Positions 52,520 to 60,368 of a stretch of DNA of 64,000 nucleotides are shown piece by piece. The first letter of the stretch is position 1; each line of letters opens with the position of its first letter. A program made the position numbers and the translations under genes. The notes beneath the pieces were generated by a model, which was given only the letters and a program-made list of their open reading frames with translations, ran no database searches and was not told the origin of the DNA. The stretch is taken from contig CAWKIT010000039.1 of the NCBI GenBank assembly GCA_963849695.1, positions 5,250 to 69,249 of the forward strand. The letters are read 5' to 3'. This DNA comes from DASSUW01 sp963849695. Its GTDB lineage: Bacteria > Actinomycetota > Thermoleophilia > Solirubrobacterales > Solirubrobacteraceae.

Positions 52520-53347
52520 GTGCGCCGCTCGCTGGCACTCGCCGCGGCGATCGCAGTCACGGTCGCCATACCCGCCCAGGCCCAGACCGGCGGGGCCGAG
52601 TTCGCGCCCATCCCGACCGCCTCGTTCTCGGTCAGGCCGGCCTCGATCGCGCCCGGCGCCGGGATCACGATCCGCTACCGGATCGCGGGCCCGCGGCAGG
52701 TGCGGGTCCGGGTGGACCTCATCCCCGAGGCCGGCGGGCGGCCCGCCGCGAGCCTGCGCCTCGGCCGGGTGCGCACGGGCCGTGCGCGCTCGGAGTCCTG
52801 GCGCCCGGAGCTCGCGCCCGGTCGTTACATCGCCCGCCTGCGCGCCAGCGCGCTCAACCAGCGCGGGGCGCGCACGTCACGGCGTCTCGCGTTGGAGATC
52901 GTGGCGCCGCCGGTCACGGCTGCCACCGGCGTGTTCCCGGTCCAGGGCCAGTACTCCCTGGGCGGCGAGGCGGCGCGGTTCGGCGCCGGGCGGCCGGGCC
53001 ACAGTCACCGGGGCCAGGACATCACCGCCGCCGCCGGCACGCCGGTGGTCACGCCGCGCGGCGGCTTTGTCGGATGGCGCGCCTTCCAGGCGGGGGGCGC
53101 GGGGCACTACGTCGTGGTCCACGGCGACGACGCCCGCGACTACGTGTTCATGCACATGCTGGACGGCTCGGTCCTGGTCCAGAAGGGCCAGGCGCTGACC
53201 GCCGGGCAGCGGATCGGCTCGGTCGGGTCGACCGGACGCTCGACCGGACCGCACCTCCACTTCGAGATCTGGCCGGGCGGCTGGTACGCGGAGGGCTCGG
53301 CGCCGATCGACCCGATGCCGGACCTGCTCGCCTGGGCCGCTCCGTAG
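52520..53347 (+). CDS. Secreted M23 family metallopeptidase
   Basis: A 275-residue exported protein: signal peptide MRRSLALAAAIAVTVAIPAQ (GTG 52520), an Ig-like region rich in beta strands, then an M23 domain with metal ligands in GHSHRGQDI (His, Asp) and HLHFEIW (His), and the catalytic His in VFMHMLDGS. M23 enzymes cut peptidoglycan cross-bridges. The next gene begins 10 bp downstream. Confidence 0.9.
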   Translation: MRRSLALAAAIAVTVAIPAQAQTGGAEFAPIPTASFSVRPASIAPGAGITIRYRIAGPRQVRVRVDLIPEAGGRPAASLRLGRVRTGRARSESWRPELAPGRYIARLRASALNQRGARTSRRLALEIVAPPVTAATGVFPVQGQYSLGGEAARFGAGRPGHSHRGQDITAAAGTPVVTPRGGFVGWRAFQAGGAGHYVVVHGDDARDYVFMHMLDGSVLVQKGQALTAGQRIGSVGSTGRSTGPHLHFEIWPGGWYAEGSAPIDPMPDLLAWAAP

Positions 53348-53357
53348 CCTGCCCGGG

Positions 53358-54419
53358 GTGCAGATCCTCGCCTACCGCGTCGCCGCCCAGGGGCTGGCAG
53401 CGCGCGACCGGACGCTCACCGAGGTCGCCGCGTCGTTCGGGCTCCAGGACTCACCGCCGGGCGCGGCGCTGACCGCTGTCTGCGCCCGCAGCCCCGACGC
53501 CGGCGACCTCGGCCGCGCGCTCGCCGATCGCGAGCTCGTGGCGGTGCCCAATCCGCGGACCGCGCTGGCGATCCTGCCCGCGACCGACATCCCGATCTAC
53601 CTGGCGGCGCTGCAGCCGCCCGACGAGCGCGCGCTCAAGGCGGTCCTCCTGCGCGCCGCGCCGAGCGACTTCGAGGCCGCCCGCGAGCACGCGGTGACCG
53701 CGATCGGCGCGGCGCTCGACGGCCGTGTGCTGAGCCGCGACGCGCTGCACGAGGAGCTGCGCGGACGGCTGCCGGCCGAGCTGCTGCCGTGGTGCCCGGC
53801 GTGTGAGAGCCACCACGCCCGCCGCGGGCTGCTGACCGTCGCCGCGCTCGCCGGCCGGCTGTGCGTGGCCGGCCACGAGGGCCGCCAGCCGGCCTACGCC
53901 CGCACCGATCAGTGGACGGCGCTCGCGCCGGCCGACCCGCAGGCCGCGCAGGCCGAGCTCGTGCGCCGCTACCTGCACCATCTCGGGCCTTCGACCCACA
54001 CCGGCCTCGCCGCCTGGGCCGGCATCGCGCCCGCGCACGCGAAGCAGCTGTTCAAGACCGTCGAGGACGAGGTCGTCGAGGTCGAGGGCGGCTACCTGCT
54101 CGCCGCCGACCAGGCCGACTTCGAGAACCCCGCGCCGGCACGCGGCGTGCGCCTGCTCGGCGCCGGCGATCCGCTGCTCGTGGCGCGCGACCGCGAGCAC
54201 CTGATCGCGGACAAGGCGATCCACCGGCGGCTCTGGCGCCCGGTCGGCAGCCCGGGCCTGGTGCTGCACGAGGGCCGCCCGGCCGGGCTCTGGCGTGCCC
54301 GCAAGCAGGGTGCCCGGCTCGCACTCGAGACCGATTGGTTCGGCGAGTCGGTCGACGTGCGCGAGGAGGGAGAGCGCCTCGCCGCTCTCCGCGGCGCCGA
54401 GCTCGTCTACGCGGCGTAG
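53358..54419 (+). CDS. Winged-helix DNA-binding protein of the AlkZ-like (HTH_42) family
   Basis: A 353-residue protein of the PF06224-type fold. It has the N-terminal helical array, a middle region with WCPACESHHARRG (CxxC), the winged-helix region YLHHLGPSTHTGLAAWAGI and AHAKQLFKTVEDE, and the C-terminal sheet GAGDPLLVARDREHL, GLVLHEGRPAGLWRARKQG. Bacterial AlkZ/YcaQ members are DNA glycosylases that unhook cross-links or remove alkylated bases; I do not see a clear QxQ/QxD catalytic motif, so activity is uncertain. Confidence 0.85.
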   Translation: MQILAYRVAAQGLAARDRTLTEVAASFGLQDSPPGAALTAVCARSPDAGDLGRALADRELVAVPNPRTALAILPATDIPIYLAALQPPDERALKAVLLRAAPSDFEAAREHAVTAIGAALDGRVLSRDALHEELRGRLPAELLPWCPACESHHARRGLLTVAALAGRLCVAGHEGRQPAYARTDQWTALAPADPQAAQAELVRRYLHHLGPSTHTGLAAWAGIAPAHAKQLFKTVEDEVVEVEGGYLLAADQADFENPAPARGVRLLGAGDPLLVARDREHLIADKAIHRRLWRPVGSPGLVLHEGRPAGLWRARKQGARLALETDWFGESVDVREEGERLAALRGAELVYAA

Positions 54420-56471
54420 CCCTGCACGACCTGGAACGGGAACGGCTCGGCGCTCGGCTGGGGCGCGGCGCTCTGCCAGTAGGCGCGTCATCGCCTCGGC
54501 GGGCAGCGGGCGCGAGACGTGGTAGCCCTGCGCGAGGTCGCAGCCCAGCTCCTCCAGCCGCCGCCACGCATCGTGTGACTCGACCCCCTCCGCCACGACG
54601 ACCAGGCCGAGGTTGTGGCCGAGCTCGATGGTGGAGCGCACGATCGCCGCGTCGGACGCGTCGTGCGGCATGTCGATCACGAACGACTTGTCGATCTTGA
54701 TCACGTCGACCGGCAGCCGCTTGAGGTTGGCGAGCGACGAGTAGCCGGTGCCGAAGTCGTCGAGCGAGAGCCGGAGGCCGATCGCGCTCAGCCGCTCCAG
54801 CATCACCTGCGCACGAGCCGGGTCGAGCATCAGCGCGCTCTCCGTGATCTCCAGCTCGAGCCGCTCGGCCTCGACCCCGGTGCGCTCGAGCAGCAGCGGC
54901 AGCTCGGCCGCCAGCTCCGCGTCGAGGAACGAGCGGGCGGACAGGTTGACGGCCACGCTCAGATCCTCGCCCTGCTCCGTCCACTCGCCGAGCTGGCGCA
55001 GCGCTGTCTCCAGGACGAACGACGTCAGTGGCCCGATCAGCCCGGTCTGCTCGGCGATCGGCACGAACTCGGACGGGCCGATCAAGCCCCAGCTTCGGAT
55101 GCTGCCAGCGCGCGAGCGCCTCGACGGCGACGATGCGGCCGGTCCGCAGCTCCGCCTTGGGCTGGAAGTGCACGACGATCTCTCCGTCGGCGATCGCCGA
55201 GCGCAACGCCCCCGTGAGGCTCAGGCGGCGCGTGCTGTAGCGGTCGAGCTGCGGCTCGAACCGCATGTGTCCGCGCGGTCCCTCCTTGGCGGCGTACATC
55301 GCGATGTCGGCGCGCTGGATCAGCTGCTCGGCCGCCGCGCCGTGCTCGGGCGCACAGGCGATGCCGATGCTGGCGTCGACCTCGAGCGTGATGCCCCCGA
55401 TCGAGAACGGCTGGCGCAGCTGCGTCAGCAGCCGGCCGGCGACCCGGCTCGCCTCCTCGCCGCCGCTCACGGGCAGCAGGACGCCGAACTCGTCGCCGCC
55501 GAGCCGCGCGACCATGTCCTGCCCTCCGAGCGACGAGCGCAGGCGCTCGGACACTTCCTGCAGCAGGCGGTCGCCCGCGTGGTGGCCGAGCGTGTCGTTG
55601 ATCTCCTTGAAGTGATCGAGATCGATCAGCATCACGGCCGCCGCCCGGCCGGCGTCGACGATCCTCTCGGTCTCATGACGGAAGAGCGATCGGTTCGGCA
55701 GCCCGGTGAGCGCGTCGTGCACTGCTTGGTGCTTCGTGGCGATCGCCTGCCGTCCGCCGTGGTAGATGGCCAGCAGGGGCAGGAACAGCAGCGCCACCGA
55801 CGGGAGAGCGAAGTCGGCGGCGAGGGCGACGATCGGGGCGAGGCCGAGCATCAGCCCGCCCGTGGGCAGCTGGAAGAGCAGGTCTTGAGCCACGGAGCGG
55901 CCGACCCGGATGTCCTTTGCCAGGGCGACGGCGGTCGCGACCAGAGTGAAGTTGACGAGGAAGAACACCGCTGCGGCGGCGAGGATGCCCGGCAGGTCGT
56001 CCGGCGTGAAATGAAACGCCTGCCCCATGCGTGGGACGCCGGTGAGCGCGCCCAGCACCACTGCGGTGACGGTGACCGTGATCGCGTACCGCGACGCATT
56101 GAAGAGCAGCTTGGTGGCGGGCTCGCGACGGATCAGGTCGGCGCCGCATCCGGCGCAGACGAGGACGACCATGGCACACGCCGGGCCGGCGATCAGCAGC
56201 GCGGCGAACGCAAGCGCCGTCGATGTCGTCACCTCTCCCTCGGTGCCGCGCCCGACGATCTTCAACGAGACAGCTCGCCCGCGAACGCGCAGGCCGCGAG
56301 CAGCATGACCTGCGGGGTGAGGAGCCGGGAGAGGCTGTCGCCGTCCTGGGCGAAGACCGCCGCGCAGCACGCCACGCCGAGGAGGATCACCCCGGTGACG
56401 TAGACATTCAGCGGCGGAAGCCTGGCGGCGAGAGAACGCAAACGTGCCCTTCGATGCACATCGGCGGGCAT
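54407..56471 (-). pseudogene. Membrane GGDEF-EAL (diguanylate cyclase/phosphodiesterase) protein, three apparent frameshifts
   Basis: ATG 56471 starts a membrane sensor region (LNVYVTGVILLGVACCAAVF), which shifts frame near 56264-56270 and continues with ALAFAALLIAGPACAMVVLV, VAQDLLFQLPTGGLMLGLAP and similar spans, then a GGDEF domain with an intact RLGGDEFGVLL, then an EAL domain that starts AVEALARWQHP. An extra base at 55084-55085 shifts to LIGPSEFVPIAEQTGLIGPL, LDDFGTGYSSLANLKR and DKSFVIDM. A third shift at 54482-54483 restores a natural end, TRYWQSAAPQPSAEPF, stopping at 54407 just inside the winged-helix gene. It would make and/or break c-di-GMP at the membrane. Confidence 0.85.
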
Positions 56472-56497
56472 GAGCGCGAGCCTGAGCAACCGGACGT

Positions 56498-57304
56498 ATG
56501 TTGGAGGGCATGAGACAGCACGAGAAGGCCGAGGCGTTCCGAGCGCTGCACGAGGGCGAGCCGTTCGTCATCCCCAATCCGTGGGACGCCGGGTCGGCGA
56601 AGGTGCTTGCGGCGCTCGGGTTCAAGGCGCTCGCCGGCACCAGCTCCGGCTTCGCGTTCACGCTCGGGCGGCCCGACGGCGGCGTGAGCCTGGACGAGGT
56701 CGTCGATCACGTACGGATGCTCGACGGCGCGACGGACCTGCCGGTATCGATGGACCTCGAGCACGGCTACGGCCCGGCGCCCGATGACGCGGCCCGGGCG
56801 ATCACGGCCGCGGCCGAGGCCGGCGCGGTCGGCGGCTCGATCGAGGACTGGGGCCCGGGAGACGGCTTCTATCCGCTCGAGCACGCCACCGAGCGGGTGG
56901 CGGCGGCGGTCGAGGCGGCCCGACGCCTCGACTTCCCGTTCACCCTGACCGCCCGAGCGGAGAACTACGTGCGCGACAACCCCGACCTCGACGACACGAT
57001 CACGCGCCTGCGCGCGTACGAGGCCGCCGGCGCCGACGTCCTCTACGCGCCGCGGCTGCGCGAACTCGACGATGTGCGGCGGGTGTGCGAGGCCGTCACC
57101 CGGCCGGTCAACGTGCTCGCCCACTCAGGGTTGTCGATGCCCGAGATCGTGTCCGCAGGAGGGCAGCGCGTCAGCGTCGGTGGACAGCTCACGTGGGTCG
57201 CCGTCCGGGCCATGGCCACCGCCGCCGAGCAGATTCGCGACGCCGGAGACTTCTCGTCGCTCGTGCCCGCGGGGCCGATCGAGGAGTGGCTCGAGCCGCG
57301 CTAG
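56498..57304 (+). CDS. Isocitrate lyase/PEP mutase superfamily protein
   Basis: A 268-residue TIM-barrel protein: PFVIPNPWDAGSAKVLAALG, GTSSGFAFTLGRPDG, DLPVSMDLEHGYG (metal ligands), GGSIEDWGPGDG, TLTARAENYV and VNVLAHSGL. The family contains oxaloacetate decarboxylase-like and phosphonopyruvate-type enzymes; the usual KKCGH lyase motif of isocitrate lyase is absent, so a C-C lyase or decarboxylase on a small 2-oxoacid is more likely. ATG 56498 is used; ATG 56510 is possible, with GGAGG lying too close before it. Confidence 0.87.
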   Translation: MLEGMRQHEKAEAFRALHEGEPFVIPNPWDAGSAKVLAALGFKALAGTSSGFAFTLGRPDGGVSLDEVVDHVRMLDGATDLPVSMDLEHGYGPAPDDAARAITAAAEAGAVGGSIEDWGPGDGFYPLEHATERVAAAVEAARRLDFPFTLTARAENYVRDNPDLDDTITRLRAYEAAGADVLYAPRLRELDDVRRVCEAVTRPVNVLAHSGLSMPEIVSAGGQRVSVGGQLTWVAVRAMATAAEQIRDAGDFSSLVPAGPIEEWLEPR

Positions 57305-57320
57305 GCTCTTGTGCCGCCAG

Positions 57321-57393
57321 GGCGAGATAGCTCAGTTGGTAGAGCACACGACTGAAAATCGTGGTGTCCCCGGTTCGAGTCCGGGTCTCGCCA
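57321..57393 (+). tRNA. tRNA-Phe (GAA)
   Basis: A complete cloverleaf: acceptor GGCGAGA (57321-57327) pairs with TCTCGCC (57386-57392); D-arm GCTC/GAGC; anticodon stem CACGA/TCGTG with loop CTGAAAA and anticodon GAA at 57354-57356; T-arm CCCGG-TTCGAGT-CCGGG; discriminator A at 57393. CCA is not encoded. Confidence 0.98.
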
Positions 57394-57482
57394 TTTCGAG
57401 GCGCCGCAATCCCGCATGGGATTGGATTTTCTACTTGTTGGTGGAATGCCGGGCGAGCTGGTGCCGCCGGTACACGAAACGG

Positions 57483-57517
57483 TCGTGGTGTCCCCGCATC
57501 GAGTCCTGGCCGCGGCA
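57483..57517 (+). repeat. Degenerate copy of the tRNA-Phe 3' half
   Basis: TCGTGGTGTCCCCG at 57483-57496 is identical to tRNA-Phe 57359-57372, and the next ten bases match eight (CATCGAGTCC against GTTCGAGTCC); similarity then fades through the acceptor end. The copy is a direct repeat 124 bp downstream, without a matching 5' half. It could be a decayed attachment-site duplication or a relic of a second tRNA gene. Confidence 0.6.
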
Positions 57518-57625
57518 CGTCCGAAAGGCCTGCAATACCGTAACTCTGGACCCTCGCCGGCGAGCGTCGTGGCGGTCGAAACGGCCCATCGGCCTTTTCC
57601 GGCCTTTTCAACGTTCATCCCGACC

Positions 57626-57760
57626 CGGCGACGACCGATCGCGACGGGCCAAGCGGTCAACGCCGAGCTCCTTCACGAGCAGCTCCCGCACAGCAAGCTT
57701 GACTGCGTCGACGCTGGGCACTTCGCCTACGAGCCGCTGCCGCGACGGCAGCAGTCCGGC
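57626..57760 (+). pseudogene. 3' remnant of an alpha/beta hydrolase gene
   Basis: Codons in 57638-57756 encode PIATGQAVNAELLHEQLPHS and KLDCVDAGHFAYE, the end of an alpha/beta hydrolase with its catalytic His (DAGHF). One base earlier, in another frame, GDD at about 57629 could be the preceding acidic motif. No nucleophile elbow or N-terminal half is found upstream; the gap 57394-57625 contains only the tRNA relic. This is a truncated gene fragment. Together, 57394-57910 holds no intact gene. Confidence 0.45.
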
Positions 57761-57837
57761 ACTTCTACCCGCCTACGAGCCCGTGGGGCTTGCTTGAGCC
57801 GGGTGCTCGGAAACGGGCCCGCCCGGTTCTGAGGGGG

Positions 57838-57863
57838 AGCCGGACACCGCAAGGTGTCCGGCT
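57838..57863. repeat. Perfect 11-bp stem hairpin with GCAA loop
   Basis: AGCCGGACACC (57838-57848) pairs with GGTGTCCGGCT (57853-57863) around the stable tetraloop GCAA. It lies downstream of the convergent hydrolase gene (stop 57911) and after the relic region. No T-run follows on either strand, so it is a transcript-end stabiliser or REP-like hairpin rather than a standard terminator. Confidence 0.6.
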
Positions 57864-57910
57864 TACCCGACCCGAGCGGAAGCCGGGACGTCGTCGCGTG
57901 TGTGGGACTG

Positions 57911-58663
57911 CTAGGTGCGACTCGCCGCGGGCATGGTCGCGTTGACGGCCTGAAGGATGAGCTGGGTCGCGGCGTCGGGCTGCGACACGAACGAAACGTG
58001 CGAGGCCGGCACCTCCACGATCGTCGCGTTCGCGCGCTCGGCCATGAACCGCTGGAGCGCCGGCGGGATCGCCTTGTCCTCCGTGCCGAGCAGGTACCAG
58101 CACGGCAGCGTCTTCCACGCCGGCGGGCCCGACGGCGCGCCGGCGAACGCGGCGGCGGCGTACGGCCGCTGCGCAGCGGCCATGACGTCCGCCGTGGCCT
58201 GGTCGACGTCGGCGGCGAAGGCCTCACGGAACGCCTCGGGGTCGAGGAAGAGGTCCGCGCCCTCGCCCCCGTCCGCGCTGGTGAACGGCACGGGCCTGAT
58301 CGAGGGACCCACGAGGCTGCCCTCGAACCGCTCGAGGAGCTCCTGCTGGCTCTCGCCCTCGTCGCACATCCATCCGTTGAGATAGACGAGTGCCTTGACC
58401 TGGTCGTTGCCGGTCGCGGCGGTCGAGATGACGTTCCCACCGTAGGAGTGGCCGACGAGCACGATCGGGCCGGTCAGCGTCCGCAGGAACTCGGCGAGGT
58501 AGGTCGAGTCGCGAGCGAGGTCGCGAAGCGGGTTGGCGAACCCGATGGCGCGGAATCCTTCGCGCTGGAGAGCGCGAATCTCGGCGTCGAAGCCCGTCGC
58601 ATCGGCCCATGCCCCGTGGACAAGGACGATCGTCGGTCTGTTTTCGTCGGGCTGGGTGGCCAT
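57911..58663 (-). CDS. Alpha/beta fold hydrolase (esterase-like)
   Basis: A 250-residue protein with VLVHGAWADATGF (oxyanion), the nucleophile elbow LVGHSYGGNVIS, an Asp in LLGTEDKAIPP and His in VPASHVSFVSQP. The HGAW start and SHVSFVSQP ending are typical of the plant hydroxynitrile lyase/RutD-like esterase branch common in actinobacteria. The gap 58664-58825 after its start holds no clear gene. Confidence 0.88.
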   Translation of the reverse strand: MATQPDENRPTIVLVHGAWADATGFDAEIRALQREGFRAIGFANPLRDLARDSTYLAEFLRTLTGPIVLVGHSYGGNVISTAATGNDQVKALVYLNGWMCDEGESQQELLERFEGSLVGPSIRPVPFTSADGGEGADLFLDPEAFREAFAADVDQATADVMAAAQRPYAAAAFAGAPSGPPAWKTLPCWYLLGTEDKAIPPALQRFMAERANATIVEVPASHVSFVSQPDAATQLILQAVNATMPAASRT

Positions 58664-58825
58664 GTCTGCTCCTCTCGCGCGCCGTGTGTCCTTGGACCGC
58701 CGTGAGCAGTCTCCTCCGCACGCCCAGCCGCCGCAAGCTCGTGGACAAGACGGCCGATCAGACGGCTGGCAGCCCTTTCAACCGAGCGTGGAGTTTTGGG
58801 AACCCGACAGCCGAGCAGGCGTTTC

Positions 58826-59287
58826 CTAGGGACGGAGCACGCGCGTCTCGGCCCAGTCGAGGTAGAGCCGGCGCTCGGCGAACAGCCAGGCGCCGTCGTG
58901 CTTGACGAAGGCGTCCCGGTAGCGAAGCGCCGCCACCATCAGCTTGCGCTCGCCATCCTGCGAGTACACGTGGTGAGCGAGGCAGTAGGTCTTGCCCGTG
59001 GCCCGATCGCCATCGAGCTCGACCGTGCTCTGGCCGTTGAAGTGCATCGTCGCCTCGTACGTGTTCAGGTTCTCGAACACCGGCGTGAGCGACTCCCGTC
59101 CGTGGAGGTCGTCGGTCGGGTCCGATCCCTCGCCTTCCATGTAGACGACGAAGTGGGTGTCGGTCGTGAAGAGCGCCTTCTGGCCGTCGGCGTCGCGGCT
59201 GTCCGCGCAGTACGCGTAGGCGTCGACGAGCTCGCGGATCGCCAGCCGGTCCGCGGCTTCTTCGGGCGAGATCGCTGCGTGAGTCAT
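58826..59287 (-). CDS. SnoaL-like (NTF2-fold) protein
   Basis: A 153-residue NTF2-like protein: DRLAIRELVDAYAYCADSRD, ALFTTDTHFVVYMEGEG, a central sheet FNGQSTVELDGDRATGKTY, and LRYRDAFVKHDGAWLFAERR, the signature of the SnoaL_4/nuclear-transport-factor group found with aromatic degradation and steroid metabolism genes. ATG 59287 overlaps the MBL stop (ATGA), so the two act together or at least are co-expressed. Confidence 0.87.
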   Translation of the reverse strand: MTHAAISPEEAADRLAIRELVDAYAYCADSRDADGQKALFTTDTHFVVYMEGEGSDPTDDLHGRESLTPVFENLNTYEATMHFNGQSTVELDGDRATGKTYCLAHHVYSQDGERKLMVAALRYRDAFVKHDGAWLFAERRLYLDWAETRVLRP

Positions 59288-60279
59288 GGATGGACCTGCG
59301 AGCCGTAGCCGCGGTCCAGCCGCAGCGACTGCATGACGTGGAAGGTCGTGCTGGCCGTGAACACGTCGGCCGCCGCCAGGACGCCCGTGTACTTCGCGAT
59401 CACGGGCTCCGCGGCGGCGGCCGTGACCGCATCCAGGTAGCCGCGTAGCGCGGCCCAGGTGTTCTCGCCGTACTTGACGAAGTACGGCGTGGGATCGACC
59501 GTGTCGATCGCCGTCCTCGACGCGTCCACGATGTCGCCCATGTACTGCTGGTGCAGCGCGATGTCGTCGCGCGTGCCGAGCTTGCCCATGTGGCCGCCGA
59601 TGAAGTGCTTCCACGGATGCGACAGCGCGATGTCCGCGACCTTGATGTACCCCTGGACGTCCTCGGTGAGGTTGCTCTGGTAGACCGGCGCCCAGCCCGG
59701 GTTGACGATGTCGACGAGCATCAGCGTGTCGTGGTCCGGGAGGTGGATGAAGATGTTGTCGGGTGAGTGATTGGAGCCGTGCCACGCGAGCTCGATCCGC
59801 TCGCCGCCGATCTCGAGCGTGCGCCGGTCCTGGAAGGTCTCCTCCGGCGCGGGCCGGGCCGGGTCGTCGTCCCGGAGCAGCAGGTTCCGCGTCTCCTCGT
59901 GCCCGATGCGGGCGACGTTGCGGTCGAACAGCGAGGAGGCGCCGGCGTGGTCGGCGTGATGGTGCGAGTAGATGAGGTGCGTGACCTTGTTGCTCACGCC
60001 GTTGGCGGCGGCGATCTCGTCGACGGCGCGCTGGATGTTGTGGCCGATGGTCGGCGGCGCATCGAGCAGCACGACGCCGTCCGAGGTCGTGAGAAACGCG
60101 GACTGGTAGGTGCCGTCGGTGATCCAGTACAGGTTGCGCTCGACCCGGCCCACGTAGTAGCCCTGCTCGTTGAGGGCGGGGCCGAAGGCGGAGCGAGGCA
60201 CCGGCGCGTAGTCCGGCAGGTCCTCGGCGGCGGGACGCGTGTCCGCAAACGCCTCCGTCGTCGTGTCTGGGGTGCTCAT
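59284..60279 (-). CDS. MBL-fold metallo-hydrolase
   Basis: A 331-residue metallo-beta-lactamase-fold protein with the intact zinc motif IYSHHHADHAGASSLF (H-H-H-A-D-H), later His ligands in WHGSNHSPDN and FIGGHMGKLG, and Asp in MLVDIVNPGW. Members hydrolyse esters, lactones or thioesters. The C-terminal extension (FTASTTFHVMQ) is helical. It is co-transcribed with the SnoaL-like gene. The start at 60279 faces the LuxR gene 90 bp away. Confidence 0.9.
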   Translation of the reverse strand: MSTPDTTTEAFADTRPAAEDLPDYAPVPRSAFGPALNEQGYYVGRVERNLYWITDGTYQSAFLTTSDGVVLLDAPPTIGHNIQRAVDEIAAANGVSNKVTHLIYSHHHADHAGASSLFDRNVARIGHEETRNLLLRDDDPARPAPEETFQDRRTLEIGGERIELAWHGSNHSPDNIFIHLPDHDTLMLVDIVNPGWAPVYQSNLTEDVQGYIKVADIALSHPWKHFIGGHMGKLGTRDDIALHQQYMGDIVDASRTAIDTVDPTPYFVKYGENTWAALRGYLDAVTAAAAEPVIAKYTGVLAAADVFTASTTFHVMQSLRLDRGYGSQVHP

Positions 60280-60368
60280 GCGCGCGATGGTCCATCGCGA
60301 CGCGGGCGCTCGAATCCCGGAATGCCTTAGTCCGCGACCCGAGTGCGCCGCTCAGGCATGCTGTGCTC

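Noticed and set aside
53451..55085. Extension of the EAL frame for over 300 codons beyond the domain
   Set aside because: It is antisense to the winged-helix gene; a one-base shift at 54482 gives a natural end with a stop at 54407.
57553..57603. CTCGCCGGCGAG palindrome and GGCC-rich stretch with TTTT after tRNA-Phe
   Set aside because: The stems are only 4-6 bp and not aligned with the T-runs; not enough for a terminator call.
57301..57660. Minus-strand frame over tRNA-Phe encoding DPDSNRGHHDFQSCALPTEL
   Set aside because: This is the familiar antisense translation of a tRNA gene that is often mis-annotated as a protein; the tRNA cloverleaf is complete.
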